Assembly (NCBI GenBank): GCA_907163375.1
Contig: CAJQUW010016961.1
Coordinates: forward strand, 1 to 64,000
Direction of reading: 5' to 3'
Source of the DNA: Prostheceraeus crozeri
Lineage: Eukaryota; Platyhelminthes; Polycladida; Euryleptidae
Length of the DNA stretch: 64,000 bases
Shown here one piece after another: positions 41,990 through 52,859 of this stretch. The notes under the pieces are model-generated. The model did no database searches. It was not told where the DNA came from and saw only the letters and a list, made by a program, of their open reading frames with translations. Numbering within the stretch: position 1 is the stretch's first letter; each line of letters opens with the position of its first letter. Both the position numbers and the translations under genes were made by a program.

Positions 41990-43000
41990 CGTGATTCAAA
42001 AACACCTTACTGATTTCTGACCATTTTTGAATTGCATCTATATTTGAAGGATTATGATCAGAGATGCGATAAGAGTTAAGACAAATTTTACTAAATGGTA
42101 TGAAACAGATTCGAGTTGAAGAGTACCAATGAATAGGGAGAAAATGCAGGGTCCTCTGACTGACCCCTGAAGCACGTCAGACGTTGCTCTGATTGAAGAT
42201 GCTGTGTAGCCAAGAAATGATGTCCTTTGAAAACGACCAGTCAAAAAGAAAGCAACCACAAAACGAAACCCACGCTGAGATTTGAATAGATCAGAGTATA
42301 AATGAAAATGAGTCTATGATGCTAAATCTGATCGGAAACCTGATCGAATCTAAACAACAGACAACAATGAAATTAAATAAACGATAGATTAAATTGCCAT
42401 GCAAAAGATGTGCGGCTGGTAGGATTCGAACCTACGATCAAGGTTAACTACACCTATGCTCTAACCAGAGCTACGAGCCACTTATGCGATTGTGTCAATT
42501 GGCAGGATCAAACCCTCACCACCACACAACAGTTGTCATAGCAATCATAATCAATGAATAAATACATTTAACTCGTCACAATTGTGACCGCTGACATAAA
42601 GGCAAGTAGCGGGGATCGATTATCCACCAAAGCATCTTAAACCATGTCGTGAATGCAAGTGAGACGGATAGATGAATTATCTTTGGATTCCATGGCTATG
42701 GACAACAAGCAACAGGCTAGTGGTAAAGATACGTAGCCAAAAAGCGTGTTGGCTCTTCCCAAATAATTGTAGTATTTGACTGCTCATATTGTTGAGGCTC
42801 AACTTTTCAAGCAGTTTTGAAATGATGGGACCATGAAATTTGTCAGAAATCATTAGTGGTTAGATGATTTTTCTTCGGTATGGGACGGACGAGTGCATTT
42901 TCCAAAAGTCAGTGAATACGCGAGTTGCTATTGAAGAGCGATAGATCTCTGTCAACGGTTCGCTAATGAAAAGTGCTTATGGCGTGAGATTCATTATAGC
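41990..43000 (-). mobile_element. Decayed minus-strand LINE RT
   Basis: Two blocks on the minus strand: an N-terminal RT piece at about 42720-43000, readable as ENALVRPIPKKN and following residues, and a palm piece at 41990-42330 containing FLTGRFQRTSFLGYTASS and VLQGSVRGPCIFSLFI, which equals the SGVPQGSVLGPLLF motif. They sit in the correct order for one LINE and are separated by about 390 bases that include a tRNA-like sequence. Many stops and shifts show an old copy. It resembles the plus-strand LINE next to it, probably the same broad group, but is much more diverged. Confidence 0.65.
42412..42481 (-). tRNA. tRNA-Thr-like sequence (AGT), probably SINE head or pseudogene
   Basis: The minus strand gives GTGGCTCGTAGCTCTGGTTA, then GAGCATAGGTGTAGTTAACC and the T arm GTAGGTTCGAATCCTAC, ending CAGCCGC. 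D arm and T arm fold well, and both pol III boxes are intact. The anticodon loop GTAGTTA would give AGT (Thr), but position 37 and the top anticodon pair are poor, and the acceptor stem has mismatches with one extra base before the D arm. It lies inside a decayed LINE. The sequence after it gives no clear SINE body, so a tRNA pseudogene remains possible. Confidence 0.5.
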
Positions 43001-43004
43001 CACA

Positions 43005-44505
43005 AGATTGCTTGATCCATTTCCATAAAGATGCTCGTCCTGACTCCTGTCATACTCGTCCTTCGGTTACTGAATTTCAAGTTTACAGTTTAATGAAGAG
43101 CTATAAGTCCAATTCATCTGGACCTGACGGTATTCCCGGGTATTTTTACCGCTCTTTCGCAGATATTTTTGCCGGGCCTCTTGCTCATGTCTATAATCGT
43201 TGTCTGAATGCCAATCTTTTTCCTCTAGCGTGGAAACGATTGATTATCGGCCTATCTCGCTGCTACCTTTTCCAAGCAAGGTTTTCGAGAAGATTATTCG
43301 GGATTTCATTTTGTTACCGCACTTAAAGAATAGCCTTGACCCTCGCCAGTTTGGCTTTATACCTGGCAACTTCGGAGGCTGCACGAATGCACTCCTAACC
43401 CTTCGTTTGACAATCCTGCAACATATCACTGCTCGCACTTCCAACTCTGTACAACTGTTAGCTGTTGACTTCAGAAAAGCCTTTGACAGTCTAAGCCACC
43501 TGACTATTCTCAATAATTTGATCCAACAATTTCATCTTCAACCATATGTTGTTTGCTTGATAGAAAGTTTCCTGTCTGGTCGATTCCAGCGTGTTGTTTC
43601 TTCTGATTATAGTAGCCCGTGGAAGCCTGTTTCAAGTGGCGTTCCACAGGGTTCGGTTTTAGGACCGCTACTGTTTGTCAGTTTGATCAATGATTTACCG
43701 AATTTTTCTAATACTCGTGTGATTGCATATGCTGATGACATAACTTTGCTGCATCTTGTGGATGATAATGCTAGCTCTTTTCAAACTGATGTGGATGATT
43801 TTTGTGCCTGGGTTAGAACAGAAAAGCTTGTGATCAATGTAGACAAGACGAAATGCATGTCTATTTCAAGAAATGTGTCAAATAAACCTGTGATGAATAT
43901 GCGTGTAAATGACTCGTGTATCGAGGAAGTTGATTCGGTCAAAGTGCTTGGTGTACATTTTGAAAATGACCTTCGTTGGGACAAACATTTTAGTAAGCTA
44001 CATAAACGGTGTTGTCGCACCATGTCTTTTATTAAGAAACTCAGAAGCAACCGCCACAAGAGTGCTGTTATCTGGCAAGCCTATGTCAGCTTGGTTTTTC
44101 ACAAATTTTATATTCATGGCCTGTAATATGTGACCTTCGCCAGAAACACATGAAGATCTACAAAATTGATAGATTAGCGAGAAGATGGGCAGGAACTGGA
44201 CTGCGGAACAACAGTAATGTGCATGAAATGCTTCAAAGACCTTGCATAAAACTAGCCAGGAAAGTTGCTAGTAACAGATATTGTCACCCGTTGTCACAGT
44301 TTTTCACCTTTCGTAGCAAAAGCATGTATGATCTTCGACAAACAAGAATAATGTTCCCTGTTAAACGTTCCTCTGCACTGTACATCAATTCTTTTGTAAA
44401 GTATTCAAAATGTGTTTGAGAAGTTGTATCACAAAATAATGTCATATACCGCTTTTGTATTGACAGTGAATAAAGCATTTTTTCTTTTTCTTTTCTTTTC
44501 TTGAA
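43005..44505 (+). mobile_element. 5'-truncated LINE with well-preserved RT
   Basis: RT blocks on the plus strand: SSGPDGIPGYFYRSFADIF (43012-43260 frame), YRPISLLPFPSKVFEKIIRD, AVDFRKAFDSLSHLTILNNL (motif A, D in DFRKAFD), VSSGVPQGSVLGPLLF, VIAYADDITLLHLV (catalytic YADD, about 43720-43750), then VKVLGVHFENDLRWDKHF. About forty bases are missing between FPLAWKR and IDYRPIS near 43230, causing a frame change, and one T is missing near 44096, after which the C-terminus continues (44105-44419, ending INSFVKYSKCV). An AATAAA (44470) and a TTTTTC(n) run (44478-44503) close the element. The endonuclease domain is lost. It looks CR1/Jockey-group, and is younger than its neighbours. Confidence 0.85.
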
Positions 44506-44509
44506 TCTC

Positions 44510-45895
44510 AACAAGCATCGAACGCCTTCAATGAAATGTCTCAAGAATCACCGGAAATAGATCAAAGATTGACGTCGGGTTCTTGATTATAAAATAACAT
44601 GAACTTTTTTGTTAATTCTGCAGCAAATCCCGAAAGCTCCTCAAACTCCCCGAAATACTGGTTGAGTAAGTGATGATTCCATTCTGCAAAGCTCATTGTT
44701 GCTTTGCCTTGAATATTTCGGTCTTGATTTCCTCCTTGAGATCACTGTTAACAGCTGCCAGTTCCTCTCGATGCGCAATCCAGCGGTCTTCAATCCTCAT
44801 TTTCAGCATTGGCGTCATCAACTGTCAATCAGTTTTCTCAAAATGATATAACGACGCGAAATACAACTGAGAGCGGCAAAAAATGGCTTGTAGAATGCTG
44901 TTCACTCACTCCTCATTCACAGAATCTGCACTGAAAACTTAACGAAAATGATTTTCTGACAACAGTCTCAAGAATAATCGATGTTACTCCGCCGGTAGTC
45001 AAATGCAGGTTTTCGGATGATTGCATTGTTCGTAAGAAGCATTAACCGAATTGTTGGTAAGTTGTAATAAATTCAAACAGCTAGCAGTAAACATTGTTTT
45101 TAAGCACTTGTCAAAGTTTCAGTTAGCTAAAATTCATCTATACACAAGTGAAAAATCTCTATGACCACAGCTTGTCCAAAAACTGGGTAAGCTATATGAA
45201 GTCTGAGCAGTTTGAGCATGCGTGATTGCACCAACATCACTATTTCTTCAAAATAATTCTGTGATGTTATGTCAAAGTTTTTGAGCAAAATAATTCTCAT
45301 CATGTGCTCTTTATTAAACAACATGATGAGAGCATGTGCTCTTCATTAAGCAACTCTTTAATTATATAACCACATTTTGTAAGTTTTGCTACTTGTGGAT
45401 CGTAATACTGTGCTTCGCTGGCTATTTTTTCAAGACTCTCTGCCGAGTAAATTTGCTAAATGAAGTCAGAATGGACAGGCATATGATAGTATGCATTACG
45501 AGAGCAAGCAAAAGATGCGAGAGCGGCCACACAAATCTGACACAAGTACATAGGAAGAAGAGATTATAAAGGCATAATACTGAAAACCACGTAATTAGTA
45601 GTACATATCTGAAGCTTTCAGCTTTGATGAGCTTCAGCATTGTGTGTTATAGAGTCACTATTTGCTCGCATTTTTTGTTTGTATTGCAATAGAATAGAAA
45701 TTTTTGTTTTCATGAATACAAATCAAATGCTAACAGAAGTTATAAGTCAAATTAATCACAATAGAGATTAGCTTGATGTATCAATGTGCCCATTTAAATA
45801 CAATGACATGAAGACAGAGAACATATCACAGCAGCGCTTGGTTCTGTAACAATCAAAAATTGTTCTACCTGATCGTTTGCTTGATGGCAATGCTA
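44510..45895. other. No recognisable gene
   Basis: Short ORFs only. A small direct repeat of CATGTGCTCTTTATTAA-type occurs at about 45302 and 45334. Confidence 0.5.
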
Positions 45896-45899
45896 TATC

Positions 45900-47600
45900 A
45901 TGCAATATTTGATTATTGGAAGTACACTTTTTAAAAAAATAATTGAATTTTTAATTCGTCTTGAAGATAAAGATGACAAGCAATCACATTTTAAGTCAGT
46001 TCCACAAATTATTCGATGTTGTTATTTCTCTGACTTCTGGCATAGATGCACATGCATTGAAATAAAAATCGAGGAACAATGTTCGAGAAGAGAACGCAGC
46101 AGAGAGTTGTAAACACAAAGAAGATCTGCTTTGCCTATGAAACTCTACAATACTCTGAGATTATGAAGACGCCACAGGAGCAATTTATCAACATGCCTAA
46201 AATGTTTATCCCACTTTAGATAATCATTGCACATAATACCGATGATCTTATGCTTCGTCACAAAGTCAATTCCTGAAACAAGGTCTAGGTTACAAAGGGG
46301 GGATTTACGTATAGCAATGTACTTTGACTTTCTAGTGTTTATGGTGAGCTTCGTTGCAGCTGCCCAATCACGGAAATTTTAATCCTCTTCAAGAATATGG
46401 CCGCTGCCTGAATTTCTAAAAATAGGCGTACTTGTTGTTATGTCGTCAACAAACTTCACAAGATATGTAAAAGAATTTACAGGTTCCAGTAGTTGCATTG
46501 AACAAAATTGCTCCAAATACTGATCCCTTAGATACCGCATAGATCATTACAATCGGATCTCTCACCTCAAAATCAATTCTAACGCTGCTTTTTATCTGTA
46601 ATATACTAAGCCATTAATTTAATAAAATTGTTCAGTAATATGCAATCAAATAGACGTCGCAAGATTATGTCATGATCGATTTTGTCGAAAGCTTTTGCGA
46701 GTTCGTAGGGCAAACACAGTATTTGAACCCCAGAAACTTCCTCCAGGTCAAGCAATTTTGTTATACCATCTTGCAGAGAGACTGATGCTGTAGTTGACGA
46801 GGCACCTTTTACTGCTCCAAGTTGAAATGGACCGGCCACTTGTTCAAGGTATTTTCCATATTTCATCATCAATAGTTTCTTACAGATCTTACAAGGATTC
46901 GGCAGAAAGGAAATCGGTGTGAAGTGATTTGTAGAGGGTTTTAAGATCTTTTGCACAGGGTCAATGTGCGCATAACTCCACAAAATTGGAAAATGATTTA
47001 CTTTTGCACATACATTATAAGAACTCACTGCCTTCTTCAGCAGTTAACGCAGCTTCGGTGAATGAATTCAAGCGTAAAAATCGATGGATACTTTCTTCTG
47101 TTTAATGATTTTTGACTTTCTTTTCTTACTTTTATTCATGATTCTATGAAATTTGTTGACTCCGTCCGGAGCCTTATCCAAATCCAAATACAAATACATT
47201 GAAAAGGTGAGTCAAGGGTAAACTCAGCGCGTGGGCTACTTTTTTATACAGCTTAGCAGGGATGAACTCAGAGCCGCATACCGTGCTTTCAAAATGATCA
47301 GTTCTTTTGTCACTTCATTTATTGTTATAATCTCGTCATGGCTATGTTGACCACAAAGATTAGAAACTTCAAAAGCTCTATTACCAATGTTGAAATTTGA
47401 GGCCAATACATTATTGATACCATTAGCAGCTTCAATTGTCGACGGCAATTGTGAACTTACAGATTTTATTGAGTCCCTCCTGTACTTTATTCGACCAACA
47501 CCCTTATTAGTGATATTCCATAGATCTCTACTGAGTTGCTGGCACGTTGTCCCACGTTTTCCTTGCCCTTTAGAAAGTTAAACAAAGGAAATTTTCTTCC
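45900..47600 (-). mobile_element. Old LINE, minus strand, endonuclease edge to RT C-terminus
   Basis: From right to left: a pre-RT segment (47236-47600) with EVSNLCGQHSHDEIITINEV; RT fingers and palm (46606-47028) with ISFLPNPCKICKKLLMMKYG and LAKAFDKIDHDIILRRLF (motif A); then, in shifted frames, GSVFGAILF (about 46500) and FVDDITTSTPIF (about 46425-46460), the catalytic F-V-DD; and a C-terminal stretch with LRSLLEHCSSIFISM (about 46050-46110). Frequent stops and at least four shifts mark an old insertion. The sequence differs from the LINE at 43 kb, so it belongs to another family in the CR1/I-like assemblage. Confidence 0.7.
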
Positions 47601-47778
47601 TCTAAATGCAGCTCATCAATCATTGATCAGACTTTTAACTTTAGGAGTCATCCAAAATTTGTCGTTTCAGATATGACATGATTTTTGACAGGTATATTAT
47701 CAAGGAAGCATAAATAAGACAAGATTGCTTACATTTTGATGACACAGATCGTACACTGGCTTGCATTTTTCTTGTTAA

Positions 47779-49350
47779 GCCTAGTTCACAATAGCGTGTC
47801 TTATGACAAAATTGTCTTATGTCATAAGACAAAGTCGGTTCACAATAAAATGTCTCACAAGAGAATTTCTTGTCATATGACAGAAATCAGAAGAAGATCA
47901 CAAAATCAGTGATAATAAGTGTTGGGGATGATTCACAACAAATTCTGTGACGCAAGTGTTCTATTTAAAGATCAAGCGTAATCTGCTTGCCAAGGGACTG
48001 ATCCATCGGCAGAATTAAATAGGTTGCAGAATTGTTGACGAGTTTGTATTGCGGACTTCTTGGCATTATTGGCTCCAGTCCTTTTAAGAGACACCATTTG
48101 ACCATCACTTCCGTGGGCCATTTCAGTCCATTGCCCTGGTACATATGACCCATCCACTTCATATCCTTGGAAAGCTGTCAAACAGTATTGCTTGTCGTCA
48201 TCTTTCAAGTAATTGTGCAAGCAACAACATGCTTTGATGATTTTTGTAACAAGATCAGGCATGGCATTAATTGGGCCTCTAAATATCTGCCAACGTGCAC
48301 GTAGAATACCAAACGAGTTTTCTATGGTCCGTCGTGCCCGTGATAATCTATAATTGAAAATTCGTTTTTGAGAGTCTAGCTGATTGCGAGGAAATGGTCT
48401 CATAATGAACTCATTTAATGGAAAGGCCTCATCTGCCACGAAAACACTTGGTAGACCATTTTTTGGAGGAATTTTTGATGCAATTTTTTGCATGGCATTT
48501 TGAATAATTGATCGACGAAATATTCCACCATCACCCTCAGATCCTGCTGCTCCAACGTCTATCATGGTGAATTTGCAGTCACTGTCACACACAGCCATCA
48601 AGACGATTGAGAAATTCTTTTTATAATTGAAGAACTGTGACCCGGAATTTGGTGGTGCTTTTACGTAAACATGTTTCCCATCCAAAGCACCCAAGCAGTT
48701 ATCAAATTGCCACCTCGTTTCGAAGGCTCGTTGAATACTCTTCCAATCTAGATGCTCCGGTGAAGGCAAAAATTCAGGCTGTAGCACCTTGTACAGCGCA
48801 TCACATGTCTCTCTTATGATCATGGTTATTGTTGATCTTCCTACACGAAACATGTAAGATAAAGATACTTGCATGTCACCAGAAGCAAGATAGCGTAGTG
48901 TTATTACAAGTCTCTCCGAAACAGAGATAAATTCTCGACGACTGTGCTTTTGCAAAAATGGGGTAATGAGTTTCACTAATTGGTCGAAGGAATCACGAGT
49001 CATGCGAAGAAATCGAAAAAAATCTTCTGGTGATGATTTGAGCTCTTTGAATAAATGTGCAAATGCTCCGAATTTGCAGCGATTTCGAAAAATGGGATTC
49101 ACGCCCCATCGTCGACGACGTCTGAAGCGATTTTTCAAAATAATCACAGAGAGAGCACGCTTCTGCCTTCCACTGAGCATCATATTCGAAAATGAATTCC
49201 TAGATGAACATTTGCTGATCTCTTGTCATATAGCAGAGTGTATTGTGAATCGATTTGTCACACGACATTTGTCATACAAGACGAACGGATGTTTTAAGAA
49301 AATTTGTCATAAGACAATTTTGTCATAAGACACGCTATTGTGAACTAAGC
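47779..49350 (-). mobile_element. PIF/Harbinger DNA transposon, apparently intact transposase
   Basis: The termini are near-perfect inverted repeats of over 40 bases (one end starts GCCTAGTTCACAATAGCG, the other GCTTAGTTCACAATAGCG). Both are flanked by TTAA (47775-47778 and 49351-49354), longer than the usual TWA target of this superfamily. Inside each end, GTCTTATGACA/TGTCATAAGAC is repeated in both orientations, plausible transposase-binding sites. The element is 1572 bases and carries one gene. The separate Myb-like protein of two-gene Harbingers is absent, so it may depend on a partner elsewhere. Confidence 0.9.
47972..49183 (-). CDS. PIF/Harbinger (HARBI1-like) DDE nuclease, 403 aa
   Basis: Uninterrupted frame with an ATG 167 bases inside the right terminal repeat. 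Domains in order: a basic N-terminus; an HTH-like region near residues 85-130 (SERLVITLRYLASGDMQVSL, VGRSTITMIIRETCDAL); and a DDE_Tnp_4-type nuclease with LGALDGKHV (D168), GSEGDGGIFRRS (about 215-225), FVADEAFPL (D251) and RARRTIENSFG (E288), followed by CCLHNYL near 320. All three expected acidic residues are present, and length is within the usual range for the family. It would cut and rejoin the element ends in the nucleus, normally with a Myb-like partner. Absence of stops or shifts, unlike nearly every other element here, suggests a recent insertion or selective retention. Confidence 0.92.
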   Translation of the reverse strand: MMLSGRQKRALSVIILKNRFRRRRRWGVNPIFRNRCKFGAFAHLFKELKSSPEDFFRFLRMTRDSFDQLVKLITPFLQKHSRREFISVSERLVITLRYLASGDMQVSLSYMFRVGRSTITMIIRETCDALYKVLQPEFLPSPEHLDWKSIQRAFETRWQFDNCLGALDGKHVYVKAPPNSGSQFFNYKKNFSIVLMAVCDSDCKFTMIDVGAAGSEGDGGIFRRSIIQNAMQKIASKIPPKNGLPSVFVADEAFPLNEFIMRPFPRNQLDSQKRIFNYRLSRARRTIENSFGILRARWQIFRGPINAMPDLVTKIIKACCCLHNYLKDDDKQYCLTAFQGYEVDGSYVPGQWTEMAHGSDGQMVSLKRTGANNAKKSAIQTRQQFCNLFNSADGSVPWQADYA

Positions 49351-49659
49351 TTAAATGTACAGTATTTACTTCAGAATGTGGAAAGCAAAAAATAGTGTTA
49401 TGGTCTGAATTAGCTATTAAAGAGCCGACAGTAGAAGAATAGATCGGTGACATATTTTGACTTACGAGAACTTAATCAAGAATTCTCAATCTTCTCGTTG
49501 GTTCTCTGACAATCGGATTAAGACGATATGACGATATAAGACAATATGTGGAGCTGTTTTTTATCTGTCATGGTTGACGCCATTAATAAATTTATCCTCC
49601 AACGTGCTATGACACACGATGCGACCAAGAAACCTAAAATATCAAGGAAATCATTGCAC

Positions 49660-49888
49660 GAGAAAAGACATTGATGCAAGAGAGATAAATCGAAGATCAA
49701 AAATGCGCTAGATAGTAAAATAGACTGATCTTTGATAATAAATTTGAATCTCAAAAGCAGAAACCTAAATTATTGAGAAAAGACATTGATGCAAGAGAGA
49801 TAAATCGAAGATCAAAAATGCGCTAGATAGTAAAATAGACTGATCTTTGATAATAAATTTGAATCTCAAAAGCAGAAACCTAAATTCT
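49660..49888. repeat. Exact 116-bp tandem duplication
   Basis: 49660-49772 is identical to 49776-49888 (both begin GAGAAAAGACATTGATGCAAG). Another GAAACCTAAA block just before the first copy marks the likely unit edge. Perfect identity in decayed surroundings points to a very recent event or an assembly duplication. Confidence 0.9.
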
Positions 49889-49899
49889 TTTTTATTCTT

Positions 49900-51560
49900 A
49901 CTTATACAAAAAACTTAGAGGCTCCATATGTAAAACAACTCTCAACAGTGAATCTGATGAATGTGCAAGTGATGGACTTGATGAAGCGAATGTGATGACC
50001 AAGTGCACTCCTCCGTCTTTCTGATGATAGTAGCGGATTTTCCCCTTTCCCGTCAATAACCGCGGGTCAATGTTCACTGAGTATGGTGAATTTTCCAGCA
50101 TATCTGAAGTCTCGAAAGCTTTGATGAATTTGCGACTGAAGCTCTACATAAGACTATTTACCGGCCTAGCTTTTAAAGGAAGTTGCACTCGAAATTTCTC
50201 CTTTTCTGGCATTTCATTTGAGAGGTCCATGTTTTCATGGCTTCATTCCCGACATCTGGAAACACGCGTTGGCTATTCCTGTGTATATAAACGCAAAGGT
50301 CAGTCATCCTCTCCTTCTAATTAGAGACATATTTCTCTCACCTCTCATGTTTGCAAAAGTGATGGAACGTATAATTGATGAAATAGCGTTTGAACGTATT
50401 CGAATAAATTCACTGATTCGAATATAATCAAGCTCTTTTTAAAGCGATGATCAACAGCCGCCCTCCTCTTGCAATCAGTATTTGATTGGATCGAATCGCT
50501 TGTAAATGGTAAAAGGATTGTTTGTATCAACATGGCCAATGCTTTCGATTCTGTGAACATGCACATTAAATTTATCCTGGAGCTGGAAAATCATGGATTT
50601 AATTAAGAGCCTCTGATCTGGATTTCTGTATTTTTGAATAATAGATCTTGATCTGTCGTCGTGGCTAATTCCATTTCTTACATACTTCCCGTGTTAATTA
50701 GGATTACGCATGGTACTGCACTTAGGATCCTGCTTTTGTTTATACATGATATTTATGAGTGCTTTGAATCAAGCACATTTGTGAAGCTGCTTGTCGATGA
50801 TTCAAAGTTTTATCATTCTTTTGATGTCAACCGCACGTCTGCGTAAACATACGCAGTCTGCATTCATTAACAGCCTAAAATATTTGAGGTTTGGTGCCAC
50901 AAATGTCAACTCAATTTACCTATTGACAAATGCTGTATATATTTCTATTGGCAAAAGGCTATCTGAAGACGTCCCTTACGCATTGAATGACGTCATTTGA
51001 AGATCTGTAACTTATGTAAATGATTTGGGAATCCTCATTTCACCAGACCCTACGCTTAGTTCTCATTGCAATAAAATTGCGAGAAAAGTCTATTCTCCTG
51101 CTATTTTCATCATCTGATAACGATTTGTTGATTTCCGGCTACAAGGCCTTCTTTGTCCTATTCATGAGACTAATTCCTAAATATTTTGTCCATTTTTAAA
51201 ACGCTACATTGATTGACTTGAACGTGTGCAAAGATATTTTACCCGTCAAGCTTGCAAAATATGCGGTATTTCATATGGCGATTGCGACCATCGATCAAGA
51301 GTATATTGCCTGTTGACCCTCTTTGGAGCAGATGAACTGTGTTGGACCTTTGTTTTTTTATAAGGCACATCACGATCTCGTTGATTTTGATAACTGTTCT
51401 CTATTCACATTGTACACGCAGCTTTGCCAATAATCCTTTCAATATTCTCCCTGTATTTTCCCAAAAGACTGATTATTTGAGTAATTTCTTGGAAGATTTT
51501 GAAATAAATTGCCTTGGTCGTTTCGGCTCCGTTAATCACTAACTTCAAAAACGTTTGAAA
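49900..51560 (+). mobile_element. Old plus-strand LINE
   Basis: RT landmarks in shifting frames: FHGFIPDIWKHALAIPVYIN (about 50230-50290) and a PLMFAKVMERIIDE block (about 50345-50385) in the fingers; INMANAFDSV (about 50525-50555) as motif A; ILLLFIHDIYECFE then FVKLLVDDSKFYHSF (50730-50830) with the catalytic DD; and a C-terminal stretch LGILISPDPTLSSHCNKIAR (about 51028-51090). Many stops and small shifts indicate an old copy. The FPDIWKHAxxxPVxK start and FxDDxK box fit a CR1/I-like LINE. It begins right after the 116-bp tandem duplication. Confidence 0.65.
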
Positions 51561-51754
51561 GATTTTGATTTCACTGCGTTGTTGTAGTGCGTCCATTCAA
51601 CTTTTTATGCTCGTATGTAAGTGATGAGGCCCTTGGTGGCAATGACATCCATTTCTGCAATGATTTTGCAAAATAACACTTTATCATCTTATCTTCTTTC
51701 ATCTCCAACAGAATGACCTCTTCGCAAACTTATCCAACAACTGCTTTATAGTTG

Positions 51755-51885
51755 TTTTTTTTACGGATTTTACGTCACTTTTTACCCCTACTGGGGCCTA
51801 GGACGGTGCTGACTGAAGTCAGACTTTGCTTGGAGCGTTGTGGTGCTTTGTAGTCCGGATGCCCTTCCTGCCGACTTCCAGTGAA
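51755..51885 (+). repeat. Conserved-looking GC-richer repeat segment
   Basis: TTTTTACCCCTACTGGGGCC and CCGGATGCCCTTCCTGCCGA stand out in the AT-rich background and resemble the end sequences of dispersed repeats in other invertebrate genomes. CCCCTACTGGGG can form a hairpin. It lies about 200 bases past the LINE and may be its non-coding tail or another element. No coding sequence. Confidence 0.35.
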
Positions 51886-51889
51886 AATA

Positions 51890-52625
51890 TGAACTATGTA
51901 TAGTGAACTATGCAAATCGCATTTAGTAATCAGGTAAACTCGTACTGCAATTAATCAATTGAAATTTTGTAGAGCATCATCGAGCAAGGAGTAACAAATC
52001 TATCAAAGGTTTTGATAAATAATTGGTCATTAGGGACTTTGAAAGTGCTTTCCATGCTGAAAACGATTGAAAGCACGTCATTTTCTCGCTATTAAAAATT
52101 TGCTTAAACTACCTGTTACTTGAAACAAGTCATTATTTTTGAGCGATGAATGTAATGACTATCATCTGCGCAACGCTCATAAAACGCATTTCTATAACAT
52201 ATTTAAATGATTTGAGATCCATTGCTTTAAATGATAATTATCTTAATCACTGTTCGTGAAATCGACTGAAGAACATAACCTGCAATTTCGAATGAAAACA
52301 TCGAGAGAGTTCAAGATTTTAAAGCCAATTCGTTATGCGAAACGATGATTGTAGGTGACGCTGAATCTGTAATAAAGACACATTTACAATTTGCGACATT
52401 CTATCTGATGGTATTTCTTATTTGATGATTTTGTTTCAGAAATAATCTCAATTAAACGTCTTGCTTCGTTGCGCAAGTTCAATCTGCGAGGGCACCTGTA
52501 CGAGTTTGTATGAAATAATGAAAGCAAAAAACCTACCAGAAAAATGAAAGTGCTCGTCTTAAGTTACATGCATGCATATTCAGCCTACCATTATCAGACA
52601 GCAATCTTAGGGAGTACAATTATAC
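51890..52625. other. No recognisable gene
   Basis: No motif recognised. AT-rich, with no repeat beyond chance. Confidence 0.5.
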
Positions 52626-52629
52626 AATT

Positions 52630-52631
<2 letters not shown>

Positions 52632-52667
<36 letters not shown>
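52632..52667. repeat. (AT)n microsatellite
   Basis: About seventeen consecutive AT units, starting after TTATACATATAT. Confidence 0.95.
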
Positions 52668-52668
<1 letters not shown>

Positions 52669-52859
52669 TAGATTGGTAGAGGTACTCATTGGGGTTTTAA
52701 TTCCACCGAGTAGGTGCCGCTCTTACAACGCGTATGCCCAAAGTCCATCATTATTCGACCAACCAAAACCAAGACAAGGAAAAAACGTTGTGCTGGATGA
52801 CCGGCGTCGATTCAAAATCTTTCTCAACTCCAACACAAGGAGCCAGAAATTGTACTAAG

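Noticed and set aside
42412-42481. Functional tRNA-Thr gene
   Set aside because: Acceptor stem mismatches, an odd base count before the D arm and an unusual anticodon loop make a pseudogene or SINE head more likely.
41990-44505. 5'-inverted single LINE insertion (twin priming)
   Set aside because: The minus-strand and plus-strand pieces cover the same RT region and differ in age, so they are separate insertions.
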